From contig JASEFA010000001.1 in NCBI GenBank assembly GCA_030019365.1, forward strand, positions 270,953-334,952: a stretch of DNA of 64,000 nt. Reading direction: 5' to 3'. Within the stretch, counting starts at the first letter, position 1. The number at the start of each line of letters is the position of its first letter. The notes beneath the pieces are model-generated. The model saw only the letters and a list, made by a program, of their open reading frames with translations. It ran no database searches and was not told where the DNA came from. The position numbers and the translations under genes are program-made. Source of the stretch: Bacillota bacterium (GTDB lineage Bacteria; Bacillota; Sulfobacillia; JACIYH01). This document shows, in pieces, positions 1 to 8,933 of this stretch.

Positions 1-339
1 GTGGAGGTGCTCCCTGCGCCCGGAGTTGACCTGCCCGAGTTTTATGCTTCCCTGCACCGCCAGCTACAGGAGGCCCTCGGCAACCGCCCCTTCGCGCTGC
101 GGGTTGAGGACCGCCGGGATGCGACGCTGCAGGAGGCCATGCGGGTGATGCGCCTGTACATCGAGGAGGCCCTGGTGAGCGGCCGCTTCTCCTGGGCGAA
201 CGACACGGTGCGGGAGATCGCGGCCCGCCAGGGACTGGAGTGGGCTCGCATGGGAGTGGATGCAGGCTATGTGTACGTTGAGCTCCGTCACGGTACGGCA
301 TATCTCTACGAAGTGATCCCACGTTTCAAGACCCCCTGA
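1..339 (+). CDS. Hypothetical protein, possibly 5'-truncated by the window edge
   Basis: The frame is open from base 1 (GTG) to a TGA at 337-339 and encodes 112 residues. The first base is the window edge, so the true start may lie upstream. The product is a mixed acidic/basic soluble protein with no signal peptide or membrane segment and no motif I recognise. It ends with aromatic residues (VYVELRHGTAYLYEV), which look like a small beta-rich terminus. A GC hairpin with a TTCG loop (349-362) follows the stop, but without a T-tract. Codon use matches the neighbouring genes. Function unknown. Confidence 0.5.
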   Translation: MEVLPAPGVDLPEFYASLHRQLQEALGNRPFALRVEDRRDATLQEAMRVMRLYIEEALVSGRFSWANDTVREIAARQGLEWARMGVDAGYVYVELRHGTAYLYEVIPRFKTP

Positions 340-452
340 CGTGGCCCGCCCGCTTCGGCGGGATGCGCTCGGCCAGACACCTTCGGCGGGAGAGGTTCCA
401 CGGGAAGGCGGGCGGCGGGAGAGGCTCGGCCGGAAACGGAGGAATGGGGCAG

Positions 453-2165
453 GTGCGTAAGAAGGAACTGCTGCAGTACGCGGCGCTGGGAGCAGGGGCG
501 GGAGCGGTGGCCTACCTGGCCACCCGGGATGTCAACCTGTTTCCGGTGGTGGTGCTGGGCGGCCTGCTCTACTTCCTCATTTACTCCACGGGTGCGGGAA
601 AGGCGCTGGGACGCCGTTTCGTGCTGCACCTTTCCGAAGGGATGTGCCCCCGGGTGACCTTTGACGACGTGGGGGGACAGGGGTCGGCCAAGAAGGAGCT
701 TCTGGAGGCCCTGGAACTGGTCAACCGGCCCGACCGGGCGCGACGCCTGGGCATCCGCCCCATCAAGGGTATCCTGCTGGCCGGCCCGCCCGGCACCGGC
801 AAGACTCTGCTGGCCAAAGCCGCTGCCAACTTCACCGGCTCCATCTTCCTGGCCACCTCCGGTTCGGAGTTCATCGAGGTCTACGCCGGCGTGGGCGCCC
901 AGCGGGTGCGGGAGCTGTTCCGGCGGGCCCGCGACCAGGCGCGCCGGGCCGGGAAGAAGAGCGCGGTGGTGTTCATCGACGAGCTGGAGGTGCTGGGAGG
1001 AAAGCGGGGCCGCTACTCCGCTCACCTGGAGTACGATCAAACCCTGAATCAGCTCCTGGTCGAAATGGATGGACTTTCCGTAGAGGACGAGGTACGCATC
1101 CTGCTCATCGGGGCCACCAACCGCCCCGACCTGCTGGACCCGGCCCTCCTGCGACCCGGTCGCTTCGACCGGGTGGTGCGCGTTGACCTGCCCGATCGCG
1201 AGGGCCGGCTCCAGATCCTCAAGGTACACACCCGGGGCAAGCCCCTGGCGGCTGACGTGAGCCTGCAGGCCATTGCCCGCGAGACCATGGGGTTTTCGGG
1301 AGCGCACCTGGAAAGCCTGGCCAATGAAGCGGCCATCCTGGCCATGCGCGAAGGTTCCGGGCAGGTGGAACAGAGGCACCTGCGGGAAGCCATCGACAAG
1401 GTGATGATGGGGGAAAAGGTGGACCGCAAGCCCCGCCACCAGGAGCTTTTCCGGGTGGCGGTGCACGAGGCCGGCCACGCGGTGGTGAGCGAGCTGGTCA
1501 CCCCGGGGTCCATTTCCTCCCTCACCATCTCGCCCCGCGGCAGTGCCCTGGGGTATGTGCGGCAGGCCCCCCAGGATGACTTTTACCTCTATTCCCGCAG
1601 CGAGCTGGAGGACCAGATCTGCGTGCTCCTGGCCGGTGCGGTGGCCGAAGAGCTGGTGCTGGGCGAGCCCAGCACGGGGGCGGCCAACGACTACGACGGG
1701 GCCTGCCAGGCCGCCCGCCGCATGGTATATGCGGGCCTCTCCGCCCTGGGGGCGGTTGACCCCGACCTGGTAGCGGGCGACTCGGTGCAGCGGGCCATGT
1801 CCGACATCATGACCCGGCAGAGGCAGCGCGCCCAGGAGCTGCTGGGGCCCAGGACCGAAGCCGTCCGCCGCCTGGCGGAACGGGTACTGGAGCGCGAAAC
1901 TCTGGCCGGAGAGGAGATCCGGGCCGTCCTCGGCTTCGGAGCGCACGCCCGGACCAAACCTGCCGTACACAGGGTGCGCCTGGTGCGACCCGCTCCCATG
2001 CGACCCGCTCCCCTGCGGCCCGCCGCCGCCATCCCATCGGCGGTGCAAAGCCGCCCGGGGTCCCCCGGCCATCGGCAGGCTGCCGGGCCAGCCCGGTTTC
2101 CCCGCGGAGCAGGAATCCGGTGGGGGGGACAGAATTATCCTGCCGGGGTGAAGAAGCCGGTTTGA
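453..2165 (+). CDS. FtsH-like AAA+ zinc metalloprotease, divergent N terminus
   Basis: About 570 aa. Two hydrophobic stretches lie within the first 45 residues. An AAA module follows with Walker A GPPGTGKT (about 111-118), Walker B VVFIDE (about 172-177) and a second region of homology ending LLRPGRFDR (about 240). An M41 peptidase domain carries HEAGH (about 338-342), and a later Asp in GAANDYD is the probable third zinc ligand. This is the FtsH architecture for ATP-driven degradation of membrane and cytosolic proteins. Classical FtsH has an extracytoplasmic domain of about 70 residues between its two helices, and here it is nearly absent. The C terminus is a Pro/Arg-rich tail. GTG 453 was chosen because GGAGG lies 10 nt upstream; ATG 444 sits too close to it. 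The stop overlaps the cinA start. It may be a second, specialised paralog of a housekeeping FtsH. Confidence 0.85.
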   Translation: MRKKELLQYAALGAGAGAVAYLATRDVNLFPVVVLGGLLYFLIYSTGAGKALGRRFVLHLSEGMCPRVTFDDVGGQGSAKKELLEALELVNRPDRARRLGIRPIKGILLAGPPGTGKTLLAKAAANFTGSIFLATSGSEFIEVYAGVGAQRVRELFRRARDQARRAGKKSAVVFIDELEVLGGKRGRYSAHLEYDQTLNQLLVEMDGLSVEDEVRILLIGATNRPDLLDPALLRPGRFDRVVRVDLPDREGRLQILKVHTRGKPLAADVSLQAIARETMGFSGAHLESLANEAAILAMREGSGQVEQRHLREAIDKVMMGEKVDRKPRHQELFRVAVHEAGHAVVSELVTPGSISSLTISPRGSALGYVRQAPQDDFYLYSRSELEDQICVLLAGAVAEELVLGEPSTGAANDYDGACQAARRMVYAGLSALGAVDPDLVAGDSVQRAMSDIMTRQRQRAQELLGPRTEAVRRLAERVLERETLAGEEIRAVLGFGAHARTKPAVHRVRLVRPAPMRPAPLRPAAAIPSAVQSRPGSPGHRQAAGPARFPRGAGIRWGGQNYPAGVKKPV

Positions 2166-3415
2166 TCGCGGAAATAGTGGCTGTGGGGACGGAGATCCTG
2201 CTGGGCGACATCGTCAACACCAATGCCCGGTTCCTGAGCCAGCGCCTGGCCGCCCTGGGCGTGGACGTCTACTACCAGGTAGCGGTGGGGGACAACCGGG
2301 ACCGCATGGCGGCTGCCTTCCGGCAGGCGCTGGGGCGCGCCCACCTGGTGGTGGTGAGCGGGGGACTGGGCCCTACCGAGGACGACCTGAGCAAAGAGGT
2401 GATGGCCCAGGTCCTGGGGCGGCCTCTGGATTTCGACCCGGGAGTGATGGCGGGGATCGAGGACTTCTTCCGCCGCCGGGGCAGGCCCCTGACCCCGAAC
2501 GCGCGCAAGCAGGCCCTGGTCCCGCGAGGGGCGCGGGTGCTGGAGAATCCCGTGGGGACGGCCCCCGGTCTCTTCCTGGAGGAAGCGGGGAGCCTGGTGG
2601 TGCTCCTGCCCGGACCGCCCGGAGAGCTGGTTCCCATCTGGGAGCGGCAGGTGGAGCCCTTGCTGCGCGAGCGGGGAGCCGGTACGCAGGTGATCCTCAG
2701 CCGCACCATCAAGGTTTGTGCCATGGGGGAGGCGGGGGTGGCCCATCTGGTGCGGGACCTGTTCGCGTCGGCCAACCCCACGGTGGCCCCCTACGCCAAG
2801 CCGGGTGAGGTGCACCTGCGGGTGACGGCGAAAGCTGCGGACGCCGCTGCGGCCCGAGAGCTCATCGCCCCCCTGGAAGATGAGGTCCGGCGCCGCCTGG
2901 GGTGGCGCGTGTTCGGGGCCGACGGGGAGACTCTGGCTCACGCCGCCGGCGAGAGGCTGGCAGCGGCCGGTCTCACCCTGGCGGTGGCGGAGAGTTGCAC
3001 GGGGGGCATGCTGGGCGCCCGTATTACCTCGGTGCCGGGATCGTCGCGCTACTTCCTGGGTGGGATCATCTCGTACGCCAACGAGGTGAAGGAGTCCCAG
3101 CTGGGGGTATCCGCCGGGGTGATCCGGGAGCACGGGGCCGTCTCCGAGCAGGTGGCGGGCGCCATGGCGGAAGGGGTGCGGGATCGCCTGGGTGCCTCCC
3201 TGGCCCTGGCCATCTCGGGAGTGGCCGGGCCGGGTGGGGGCAGGCCGGGCAAGCCGGTGGGTACGGTGTGCTTTGCTCTGGCGCGACCGGAGGGCACTTT
3301 CACCTGGTCGGATTCTCTGCGGGGTGATCGGGAAGAGGTACGCGAGCGAGCCTGCCAGATTGCCCTCACCACCCTCTATCGCTATCTGGCCACCGGCAGC
3401 CCCGAGGGGGAATAG
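2162..3415 (+). CDS. cinA: CinA: competence/damage-inducible protein, NMN amidohydrolase
   Basis: About 417 aa. The N-terminal MoCF-like domain has the signature GGLGPTEDDLSKEV and GTEILLGD near the start. The C-terminal PncC domain has AVAESCTGGMLGARIT and the ISGVAGPGGG motif, which deamidates nicotinamide mononucleotide in NAD salvage. The family member in Gram-positives commonly sits directly before recA, as here. TTG 2162 aligns with the usual family start (I-A-E-I-V-A-V-G-T-E) and overlaps the upstream TGA as TTGA, implying translational coupling. The length is normal for the two-domain form. Confidence 0.93.
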   Translation: MIAEIVAVGTEILLGDIVNTNARFLSQRLAALGVDVYYQVAVGDNRDRMAAAFRQALGRAHLVVVSGGLGPTEDDLSKEVMAQVLGRPLDFDPGVMAGIEDFFRRRGRPLTPNARKQALVPRGARVLENPVGTAPGLFLEEAGSLVVLLPGPPGELVPIWERQVEPLLRERGAGTQVILSRTIKVCAMGEAGVAHLVRDLFASANPTVAPYAKPGEVHLRVTAKAADAAAARELIAPLEDEVRRRLGWRVFGADGETLAHAAGERLAAAGLTLAVAESCTGGMLGARITSVPGSSRYFLGGIISYANEVKESQLGVSAGVIREHGAVSEQVAGAMAEGVRDRLGASLALAISGVAGPGGGRPGKPVGTVCFALARPEGTFTWSDSLRGDREEVRERACQIALTTLYRYLATGSPEGE

Positions 3416-3417
3416 GT

Positions 3418-3972
3418 TTGCGGCTTTTCGTGGCGGTGGAGTTGCCCCCTTCTTTGCGGCGCGCTCTGGGCGAACTGGTGCGCCACCTGGCGGAATCCCG
3501 GGCCGACGTCAAGTGGGTGGAGGAAGAGAACTTCCACCTCACCCTCAAGTTCCTGGGAGAGGTGGACCCGGCCCGCCTTGCCGAGCTGGCGGAGGCCTTG
3601 GCCCGGGCGGCCGGGGAAATGAAGCCATTCACCTTCGAGGCTGCCGGCACAGGCGCGTTCCCGTCCCCCGGGCGAGCGCGGGTGGTGTGGGTGGGGGTGG
3701 GCCGCGGGGCAGGAGAGCTGGGCCGGCTGGCTGCCGCAGTAGACTCCCAGCTCGCGGACCTGGGTTTTGCCCCCGAGAGCAGGCCCTTTTCGCCCCACCT
3801 CACCGTGGGCCGGGTGCGCTCACCCCGCGGGGCGACCGACCTGGCCAGAGCGCTCGAGCAGGCTTCCTTCCCCGCCCGGGAGGTTGCCGTGGAAGAAATC
3901 GTGCTGTTCCAGAGCGCGCTCGGGCGCTCCGGTCCGGTATACACTCCCCTGGGGCGCCACCGGCTGGGCTAG
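3418..3972 (+). CDS. thpR: RNA 2',3'-cyclic phosphodiesterase (ThpR / 2H phosphoesterase)
   Basis: 184 aa. The start reads RLFVAVELPP, typical of the family. Both 2H-phosphoesterase signatures are present: FHLTLKFLGE (HxTx, about residues 41-50) and SPHLTVGR (HxTx, about 122-129). These two histidines form the active site that opens 2',3'-cyclic phosphates on RNA ends. TTG 3418 lies two bases after the cinA stop, so the gene is in the cinA operon. In Bacillota this gene is often found between cinA and recA. Confidence 0.93.
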   Translation: MRLFVAVELPPSLRRALGELVRHLAESRADVKWVEEENFHLTLKFLGEVDPARLAELAEALARAAGEMKPFTFEAAGTGAFPSPGRARVVWVGVGRGAGELGRLAAAVDSQLADLGFAPESRPFSPHLTVGRVRSPRGATDLARALEQASFPAREVAVEEIVLFQSALGRSGPVYTPLGRHRLG

Positions 3973-4092
3973 CGAGCCGCCAGGCGGGCCGCGCCTGGTG
4001 GTTGGACAGGAGGCCCGCAGCGCACGAGGGGCTCGCCGGGGTGAGGCCGGGTCGGGGCGGTGGCCGGGGATGATGTCGGGCCGGGGTGGTGC

Positions 4093-4122
4093 TTGTCCCG
4101 GCGGCGAGCAGGATGATATACT
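4093..4122 (+). promoter_or_regulatory. Candidate sigma-A promoter of recA
   Basis: TTGTCC (4093-4098) and TATACT (4117-4122) are separated by 18 bp, and recA begins about 40 bp downstream. I could not find a Bacillus-type SOS box (CGAAC-N4-GTTCG) here, although lexA is present in the window. Inferred from spacing and consensus only. Confidence 0.4.
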
Positions 4123-4163
4123 CAGCGGAGGAAGCGGCTCCCGACCAGAAAGGAGGGGACCGC

Positions 4164-5186
4164 ATGGATAGAGAAAAGGCCCTGGAGATGGCCCTTTCCC
4201 AGATCGAAAGGCAGTTCGGGAAAGGGTCCGTCATGCGTTTGGGAGAGGCGTCGGCCCGCATGCAGGTGGACGTGATCCCCACCGGATCCCTCGCCCTGGA
4301 CATCGCCCTGGGGATCGGGGGGATCCCACGAGGGCGGGTGGTGGAGATTTACGGCCCGGAGGCGTCGGGCAAGACCACCGTGGCGCTCCACATCATCAGC
4401 GAAACCCAGAGGATGGGGGGAGTGGCCGCCTTCATCGACGCCGAGCACGCCCTGGATCCGGTGTACGCCCGCCGGGTGGGGGTGGACGTGGACAACCTCC
4501 TCATCTCCCAGCCGGACACCGGTGAGCAGGCCCTGGAGATCGCCGAGGCGCTGGTGCGCAGCGGTGCCGTCGACGTGGTGGTGGTGGACTCGGTGGCGGC
4601 TCTGGTGCCGCGGGCGGAGCTGGAAGGTGAGATGGGCGATTCGCACGTGGGTCTGCAGGCCCGGCTCATGTCCCAGGCCCTGCGCAAGCTGGCCGGCGCC
4701 ATCTCGAAAACCCGCTGCGTGGCCGTCTTCATCAACCAGTTGCGCGAGAAAGTGGGGGTAATGTTCGGGAATCCCGAGGTGACCCCCGGGGGCCGGGCCC
4801 TCAAGTTCTATGCCTCCATTCGCCTGGAGGTGCGCAAGCAGGAGTCCATCAAGCACGGGACGGAAGTGGTGGGCTCGCGCACCCGCGTCAAGGTGGTGAA
4901 GAACAAGCTCGCTCCCCCCTTCCGGCAGGCCGACTTCGACATCATCTACGGCGAGGGGATCTCGCGCGAGGGCAGCATCCTGGACGTGGGCGTGGATATG
5001 GGCGTTCTACAGAAGGTGGGTACCTGGTACGCCTTCGGTGACGTGCGCCTGGGACAGGGTAGGGAGAACGCCCGTGACTACCTTCGCTCCCACCCGGAGA
5101 CGGCGACGGAGGTAGAGCGCAAGGCGCGGGAAGCCCTCAGCCTGGGCGCGGTGAAGACGGCAGCCGCCAGTGATGACGAGGCCTGA
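4164..5186 (+). CDS. recA: RecA recombinase
   Basis: 340 aa. RecA forms nucleoprotein filaments for homologous recombination and activates LexA self-cleavage. It starts with [21 protein letters not shown]. Walker A is GPEASGKTT (about 67-75), followed by the conserved INQLREK with GVMFGNPE (loop L1/L2 region) and the C-terminal [13 protein letters not shown] segment. ATG 4164 has AGGAGG 7 nt upstream. The window's ordinary frame upstream of this ATG is not conserved in the family. Its stop lies inside the start of recX, so the two are co-translated. Confidence 0.98.
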   Translation: MDREKALEMALSQIERQFGKGSVMRLGEASARMQVDVIPTGSLALDIALGIGGIPRGRVVEIYGPEASGKTTVALHIISETQRMGGVAAFIDAEHALDPVYARRVGVDVDNLLISQPDTGEQALEIAEALVRSGAVDVVVVDSVAALVPRAELEGEMGDSHVGLQARLMSQALRKLAGAISKTRCVAVFINQLREKVGVMFGNPEVTPGGRALKFYASIRLEVRKQESIKHGTEVVGSRTRVKVVKNKLAPPFRQADFDIIYGEGISREGSILDVGVDMGVLQKVGTWYAFGDVRLGQGRENARDYLRSHPETATEVERKAREALSLGAVKTAAASDDEA

Positions 5187-5787
5187 CCGCGCCGCCCGCA
5201 GGGGAGCGGGCGGGGGCTCGCAGATCGATGCCGCGCGGGAGTACGCCTTGCGGCTGCTCGAGCGTCCCCGCACCGAGTACCAGGTCAGGATGGCCCTGGC
5301 CCGGCGGGGATTCGACGGGGCCGTACAGGACGAGGTGGTGGGCCGCCTGCGGGGGCTGGGACTGCTGGATGATGTGGCGTACGCTCGGGCCTACATAGAA
5401 GAGACGCTGGTACGTCGGCCCATGGGCAGGAGGGCCCTGGCGGTCGCCCTGGCCCGGCGCGGGGTGAGCAGGGAACACGTCCGGCTGGCCCTCGCCCAGG
5501 TGGAGGAGAGCATGAGGATGGATGTGGGGGCGGATGCGGGTCCCGCGGGCCGCGAGGGGGAGCCGGACGCAGGTGCCGCGGGCCCGGAGGGGGAGCCGGG
5601 AGACCTGGAAGAGGTGGCTGCCCGGCGGGCGGGACAGGCCTGGTTGCGGCGCAACCGGCACCGTCCCGACGCCTGCCGCCTGCAGGGCTACCTCATGAGG
5701 CGCGGGTTCGGTAGGGAGCTGGCGGTGCGCACGGTGAGAGAACTGCTGGGCGAGGAGAGTGACGATGCGTTTCCTGGTGGTGGCTGA
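5170..5787 (+). CDS. recX: RecX regulatory protein
   Basis: 205 aa. RecX binds and modulates RecA filaments. The product shows the triple three-helix repeats of the family: [18 protein letters not shown] (first), [14 protein letters not shown] (second) and a third ending [16 protein letters not shown]. The gene overlaps the end of recA by 17 bp. Between repeats two and three there is an unusual Gly/Pro/Glu-rich linker encoded by a 33-bp tandem duplication (5536-5601). Start GTG 5170 is possible and ATG 5173 is equally so. Confidence 0.92.
   Translation: MMTRPDRAARRGAGGGSQIDAAREYALRLLERPRTEYQVRMALARRGFDGAVQDEVVGRLRGLGLLDDVAYARAYIEETLVRRPMGRRALAVALARRGVSREHVRLALAQVEESMRMDVGADAGPAGREGEPDAGAAGPEGEPGDLEEVAARRAGQAWLRRNRHRPDACRLQGYLMRRGFGRELAVRTVRELLGEESDDAFPGGG
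5536..5601 (+). repeat. 33-bp tandem duplication inside recX
   Basis: Two imperfect 33-bp units (5536-5568 and 5569-5601), each ending GGGGGAGCCGGA/G, encode the acidic linker (G-P-A/E-G-E-P) of RecX. In-frame slippage expansion is the simplest explanation. Confidence 0.7.
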
Positions 5788-6775
5788 CACCCACCTCCGC
5801 GGCACTTCTCCCCAGGGCCGGCGGGACGACTTCTTCGCCACCTGCCGCGCCAAACTGGAGGAAGTGGTGAACCTGGCGGAGGACCTGGGGGTGAGCGCCC
5901 TCCTGCACCTGGGGGACGTGTTCGACCGCCCCGACCTGGCTCCCGGCGTGGCACGGGAATTCATGCTTGTCCTGCGCCGCTGCCGGGTGCCCGTGTACGG
6001 CATCGTCGGCAACCACGATGTTTACGGTCACAACCCGGACAGCCTCCCCCGCACCCTGCTCGGGCTGGTGGAGGCACTGGGTGGGCTGCGGCTCCTGCGG
6101 TGCGGCGAGGTGGAGCTGCTGGGAGGTCCGGGGCAGTTGAAGGTGCAGCTCACCGGGGCCCCCTTCCAGCACGACATCGACAGCAGGGACGGGGCGGACT
6201 ACGTGGTCAGCAGGGATGCCCGCGCGGACGTGGCCATCCACATGGCTCACGGCATGCTTCTCGAGAAACCCTGGGTGTCCGGGATGGACTATACGCTCAT
6301 CGAACGGGTGGCACCGCGCACCGGTGCCGATCTCACCCTGGTGGGGCACTACCACCTGGGGTACTCCCGGCTTCCCCTCGAGCCCGTACCGGGGCGCCTC
6401 TTCGTCAACCCCGGTGCCATGGTGCGCCTGGAAGCCAGCCTGGCGGAGATTGCCCGTCACCCGCAGGTGGTGCTGGTGGAAGTGGAGGGGAGTGGCATCT
6501 CGGTGCGCGGCATCCCTCTGCGGAGCGCGCTCCCGGGGGATGAGGTGCTGGACCGTTCGCTCATCGAAGCGGCCGCCTACCGGGATACCCAGCTGGCCGA
6601 CTTCATCCAGCGGGTGAAAGGGGCCTGGGACGGGCGCCGCCTGTTTGACCTGGAGGACATGGTGGCCGCCATCGCCGGCGGCGAAGGATACCCGGAGGAA
6701 GTGAAGAGGGAGGCGCTGCAGCGGGTGGGGATGGCTCGGGAACGCCTGGCGGGGAGGAGCGGGAGGGAAAGGTGA
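5765..6775 (+). CDS. DNA repair exonuclease, Mre11/SbcD-like metallophosphoesterase
   Basis: 336 aa. All calcineurin-like metal motifs are visible: [11 protein letters not shown] (DxH, residues 3-13), LLHLGDVFD (GD), YGIVGNHDVYG (GNHD), IHMAHG (H) and LVGHYHLGYSR (GHxH). This is the Mre11/SbcD nuclease fold that works with Rad50/SbcC ATPases in DNA end processing. ATG 5765 has GAGGAG 7 nt upstream and overlaps the end of recX. The stop overlaps the next start (GTGA), coupling it to a Rad50-type ATPase half. It is shorter than E. coli SbcD, as in minimal nuclease versions. Confidence 0.85.
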   Translation: MRFLVVADTHLRGTSPQGRRDDFFATCRAKLEEVVNLAEDLGVSALLHLGDVFDRPDLAPGVAREFMLVLRRCRVPVYGIVGNHDVYGHNPDSLPRTLLGLVEALGGLRLLRCGEVELLGGPGQLKVQLTGAPFQHDIDSRDGADYVVSRDARADVAIHMAHGMLLEKPWVSGMDYTLIERVAPRTGADLTLVGHYHLGYSRLPLEPVPGRLFVNPGAMVRLEASLAEIARHPQVVLVEVEGSGISVRGIPLRSALPGDEVLDRSLIEAAAYRDTQLADFIQRVKGAWDGRRLFDLEDMVAAIAGGEGYPEEVKREALQRVGMARERLAGRSGRER

Positions 6776-7941
6776 GGTACATAGCCAGTCTGGAGCTGGA
6801 GAACTTCCAGTGCCACGCCCGCACCCTGCTCACCTTCAGCCCGGGGCTGAACGTGATCGTGGGCCCCTCCGACCAGGGCAAGACCGCCATCATCAGGGGC
6901 CTGCGCTGGGTGCTGTACAACGAGCCGCGTGGGAGCGACTTCGTGCGCGTGGGTGCCGAGTCCTGCCGTGTAACCGTCACCTTCGACGACGGCACCCGTA
7001 TCAGCCGGGAGAAAGGGCCCCGCACCAACCGCTACCTTATCGAGAAGGATGGGGAAAGACGTGAGTTCAACTCGGTCAACGCGACCGTGGAGAGCGAGGT
7101 CTGCGCCGCCCACGGCATGGCACCCCTTGCCCTCGATGAAGACCGGGAGCTGAGGCTCAATCTGGGTGGCCAACTGGAAGCTCCCTTCCTCCTGGAGGAG
7201 CCGGGTGCGCTGCGGGCTAAGGCAGTGAGCCAGATCGTGGGCGTCCACATAATCGACGCTGCCATCCGGGACGTGCTGGCGGACGAGGGGCGGGCCGCCC
7301 GCGAGGAAGCCGATCTCGGCAGGGATATCGCAGTCTGGGAGGAAAAGCTGGCCCGGTACGACGACCTGCCCGCCCACGAGCAGGCGTTGCAGCAGGCGGA
7401 AGCGGTGCTGGCCCGGGCGCGGGGGCAGCGGGAGCGGGCGGAGCGGTTGTTCGACCTGAAGAAGAGCTGGGAACGCGCCCGGGAGGATGCGGAGAGGCTG
7501 AGCCGGCTGGTGCACCTCCTGGGGGGCCTGCCCCAGGCGGAAGACCTGGCGGGGCGGGCAGGGGCGCTGGTGGATCGGTACGGTCGCCTGCGCCAGCTGT
7601 CGCTGCGGTGGCGCGAGAGCGGCTCTCGCAAGGCCCACTGGGAGCGGGTGGCGGCCGGCCTGGCGGGGGCGCCCCGGGCCGAGGGCCTGCTCGAGAGGGC
7701 GGCAGAGCTGCAATCCCGGTGGCAGAGGCTGCGGGAGGTACGGTCCCGCCTCGCCCAGGTCCGGGAGCGGATCGGGAAAGCCGTGGCCGGGCGGGACCGG
7801 GCCCGCTACCAGGAGAGAGAGGTGGGGACCCGGTACGGCGAACTGCTGGTGCGCCTGGGCAGGTGTCCCACCTGCGGGGCCGCCATCAAGCCGGACCAGG
7901 TTCCCGCCATCCTGGCGGAAATATGCGGAGGGGGGCGGTAG
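6772..7941 (+). CDS. Rad50/SbcC-like ATPase, N-terminal half
   Basis: 389 aa. The N terminus YIASLELENFQCHARTLLTF and Walker A GPSDQGKT (about 32-39) match Rad50/SMC N-lobes. A charged coiled coil follows (about 160-365), and the protein ends with CPTCGAAIKPDQ, a CxxC resembling the zinc hook at the coil apex of Rad50. There is no Walker B or ABC signature; those occur two genes downstream. The protein therefore looks like half of a Rad50, from the head to the hook. It overlaps the nuclease gene (GTGA) and is followed after one base by a coiled-coil ORF. Confidence 0.82.
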   Translation: MRYIASLELENFQCHARTLLTFSPGLNVIVGPSDQGKTAIIRGLRWVLYNEPRGSDFVRVGAESCRVTVTFDDGTRISREKGPRTNRYLIEKDGERREFNSVNATVESEVCAAHGMAPLALDEDRELRLNLGGQLEAPFLLEEPGALRAKAVSQIVGVHIIDAAIRDVLADEGRAAREEADLGRDIAVWEEKLARYDDLPAHEQALQQAEAVLARARGQRERAERLFDLKKSWERAREDAERLSRLVHLLGGLPQAEDLAGRAGALVDRYGRLRQLSLRWRESGSRKAHWERVAAGLAGAPRAEGLLERAAELQSRWQRLREVRSRLAQVRERIGKAVAGRDRARYQEREVGTRYGELLVRLGRCPTCGAAIKPDQVPAILAEICGGGR

Positions 7942-7942
7942 C

Positions 7943-8206
7943 TTGAGCCTGGAGAGTGACCTGGCCCTGCTGAAGCAACAGCTTCAGCAGGCCAGGACGG
8001 TGAAAGCGCGGGCGGAGGGGCAGCTTGAGGCTCTGGAGCAGGATAGGCAGCGCATCCTGGCGGAGATGGGAGAGCTGGGAGTGACGCCCGATACCATCGA
8101 CGGCGAGGTGGCCCGGCTGGAGAAGGACATCGCCGGCCTCCTGGAACAGGCCCGGCGCCTCATCCCGCGAGAGCTCCTGGGCGGCCCGGGGCCGGCGGGG
8201 GCATGA
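7943..8206 (+). CDS. Small coiled-coil protein between the two ATPase halves
   Basis: 87 aa starting at TTG 7943, one base after the previous stop. It is almost wholly predicted coiled coil, with heptad-like Leu/Ala spacing and many Lys/Glu/Gln (LALLKQQLQQARTVKARAEG), ending in a Gly/Pro tail. No catalytic motif. Its position between the two Rad50-like halves suggests a segment of the coil or a linker subunit; this is inference. Confidence 0.65.
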   Translation: MSLESDLALLKQQLQQARTVKARAEGQLEALEQDRQRILAEMGELGVTPDTIDGEVARLEKDIAGLLEQARRLIPRELLGGPGPAGA

Positions 8207-8219
8207 CGGGAGACGATCC

Positions 8220-8885
8220 GTGGTGATGGCGGCGGAGCAAGAAATACAGGACATGGCCGGCCGGGCCCGGAAGGCCCTGGAGCAACGCAGGGGCCAGCAG
8301 CGGCAGGTGGAGGAGGAACTGGCTCGCCTGCGGCAGAGTCTGGCCGACAGGCAAAGGCGGCGGGAGCTGTACGGCCAGGTGGCTGCCCTGCTGCGCACGG
8401 TAGCGGAACGGGCCCGGGAGGATGCCCGCGAGCAGGTGGAGATCCTGGTAACCGACGCCCTGCGCTACGTGTTCGGACCTCACCTGGAGTTCCAGGTGCT
8501 GACCGAGCAGCGGGCGGGCAGGTCTGAGGCGGACTTCTACGTGGTGTCCAGCTACGGGAGTCACCGGGTGCAGAACAGGCCCCAGGATGCCCGCGGGGGT
8601 GGGGTGGTGGACGTGGTCTCCCTGGCTCTGCGCGCGGCCCTGCTCCTCCTGGCGCGGCCTCCCCTGGCGGGTCCGGTAGTGCTGGACGAGCCGGCCAAGC
8701 ATGTTTCGGAGGAGTACATCGCCCGCGTGGCTTCGTTCCTCAAGGAAACCAGTTCGTCTTTTGGACGGCAGGTGATCATGATAACCCACAACCAGCACCT
8801 GGCCCATACGGGAGACAAGGCATACCTGGTGGAAATGAAGGATGGCATCTCGCAGGTCCGGGAGCTGGCCGTATCCTTGACTTAG
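8220..8885 (+). CDS. Rad50/SbcC-like ATPase, C-terminal half
   Basis: 221 aa. An N-terminal coiled coil (about 5-75) leads into a C-lobe of an ABC/SMC ATPase. GGGVVDVVSLALRAALLLL sits where the ABC signature is expected, Walker B is GPVVLDEPAKHVS, and the switch region is VIMITHN. There is no Walker A, so it must pair with the N-half two genes upstream. GTG 8220 has GGGAG about 8 nt upstream; GTG 8223 and ATG 8226 are alternatives. It is the last gene of the apparent recX-nuclease-ATPase run, and a promoter for rny overlaps its 3' end. Confidence 0.8.
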   Translation: MVMAAEQEIQDMAGRARKALEQRRGQQRQVEEELARLRQSLADRQRRRELYGQVAALLRTVAERAREDAREQVEILVTDALRYVFGPHLEFQVLTEQRAGRSEADFYVVSSYGSHRVQNRPQDARGGGVVDVVSLALRAALLLLARPPLAGPVVLDEPAKHVSEEYIARVASFLKETSSSFGRQVIMITHNQHLAHTGDKAYLVEMKDGISQVRELAVSLT

Positions 8886-8905
8886 GGAAGGAAAATAGCT
8901 AGAAT
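8877..8905 (+). promoter_or_regulatory. Candidate sigma-A promoter of rny
   Basis: TTGACT (8877-8882) and TAGAAT (8900-8905) with 17-bp spacing overlap the end of the preceding gene. If used, it gives an untranslated leader of about 140 nt before the rny GTG. Confidence 0.55.
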
Positions 8906-8933
8906 TCCTACGGATGGGAGCGCAGAGTACCGC

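Noticed and set aside
340..362. GC hairpin with TTCG loop after the first gene
   Set aside because: No T-tract follows, so it is not called as a terminator.
306..2072. Long minus-strand open frame of 588 codons opposite the FtsH-like gene
   Set aside because: Composition is Gln/His/Pro/Gly shadow-like, with no motif; the plus strand carries all catalytic motifs.
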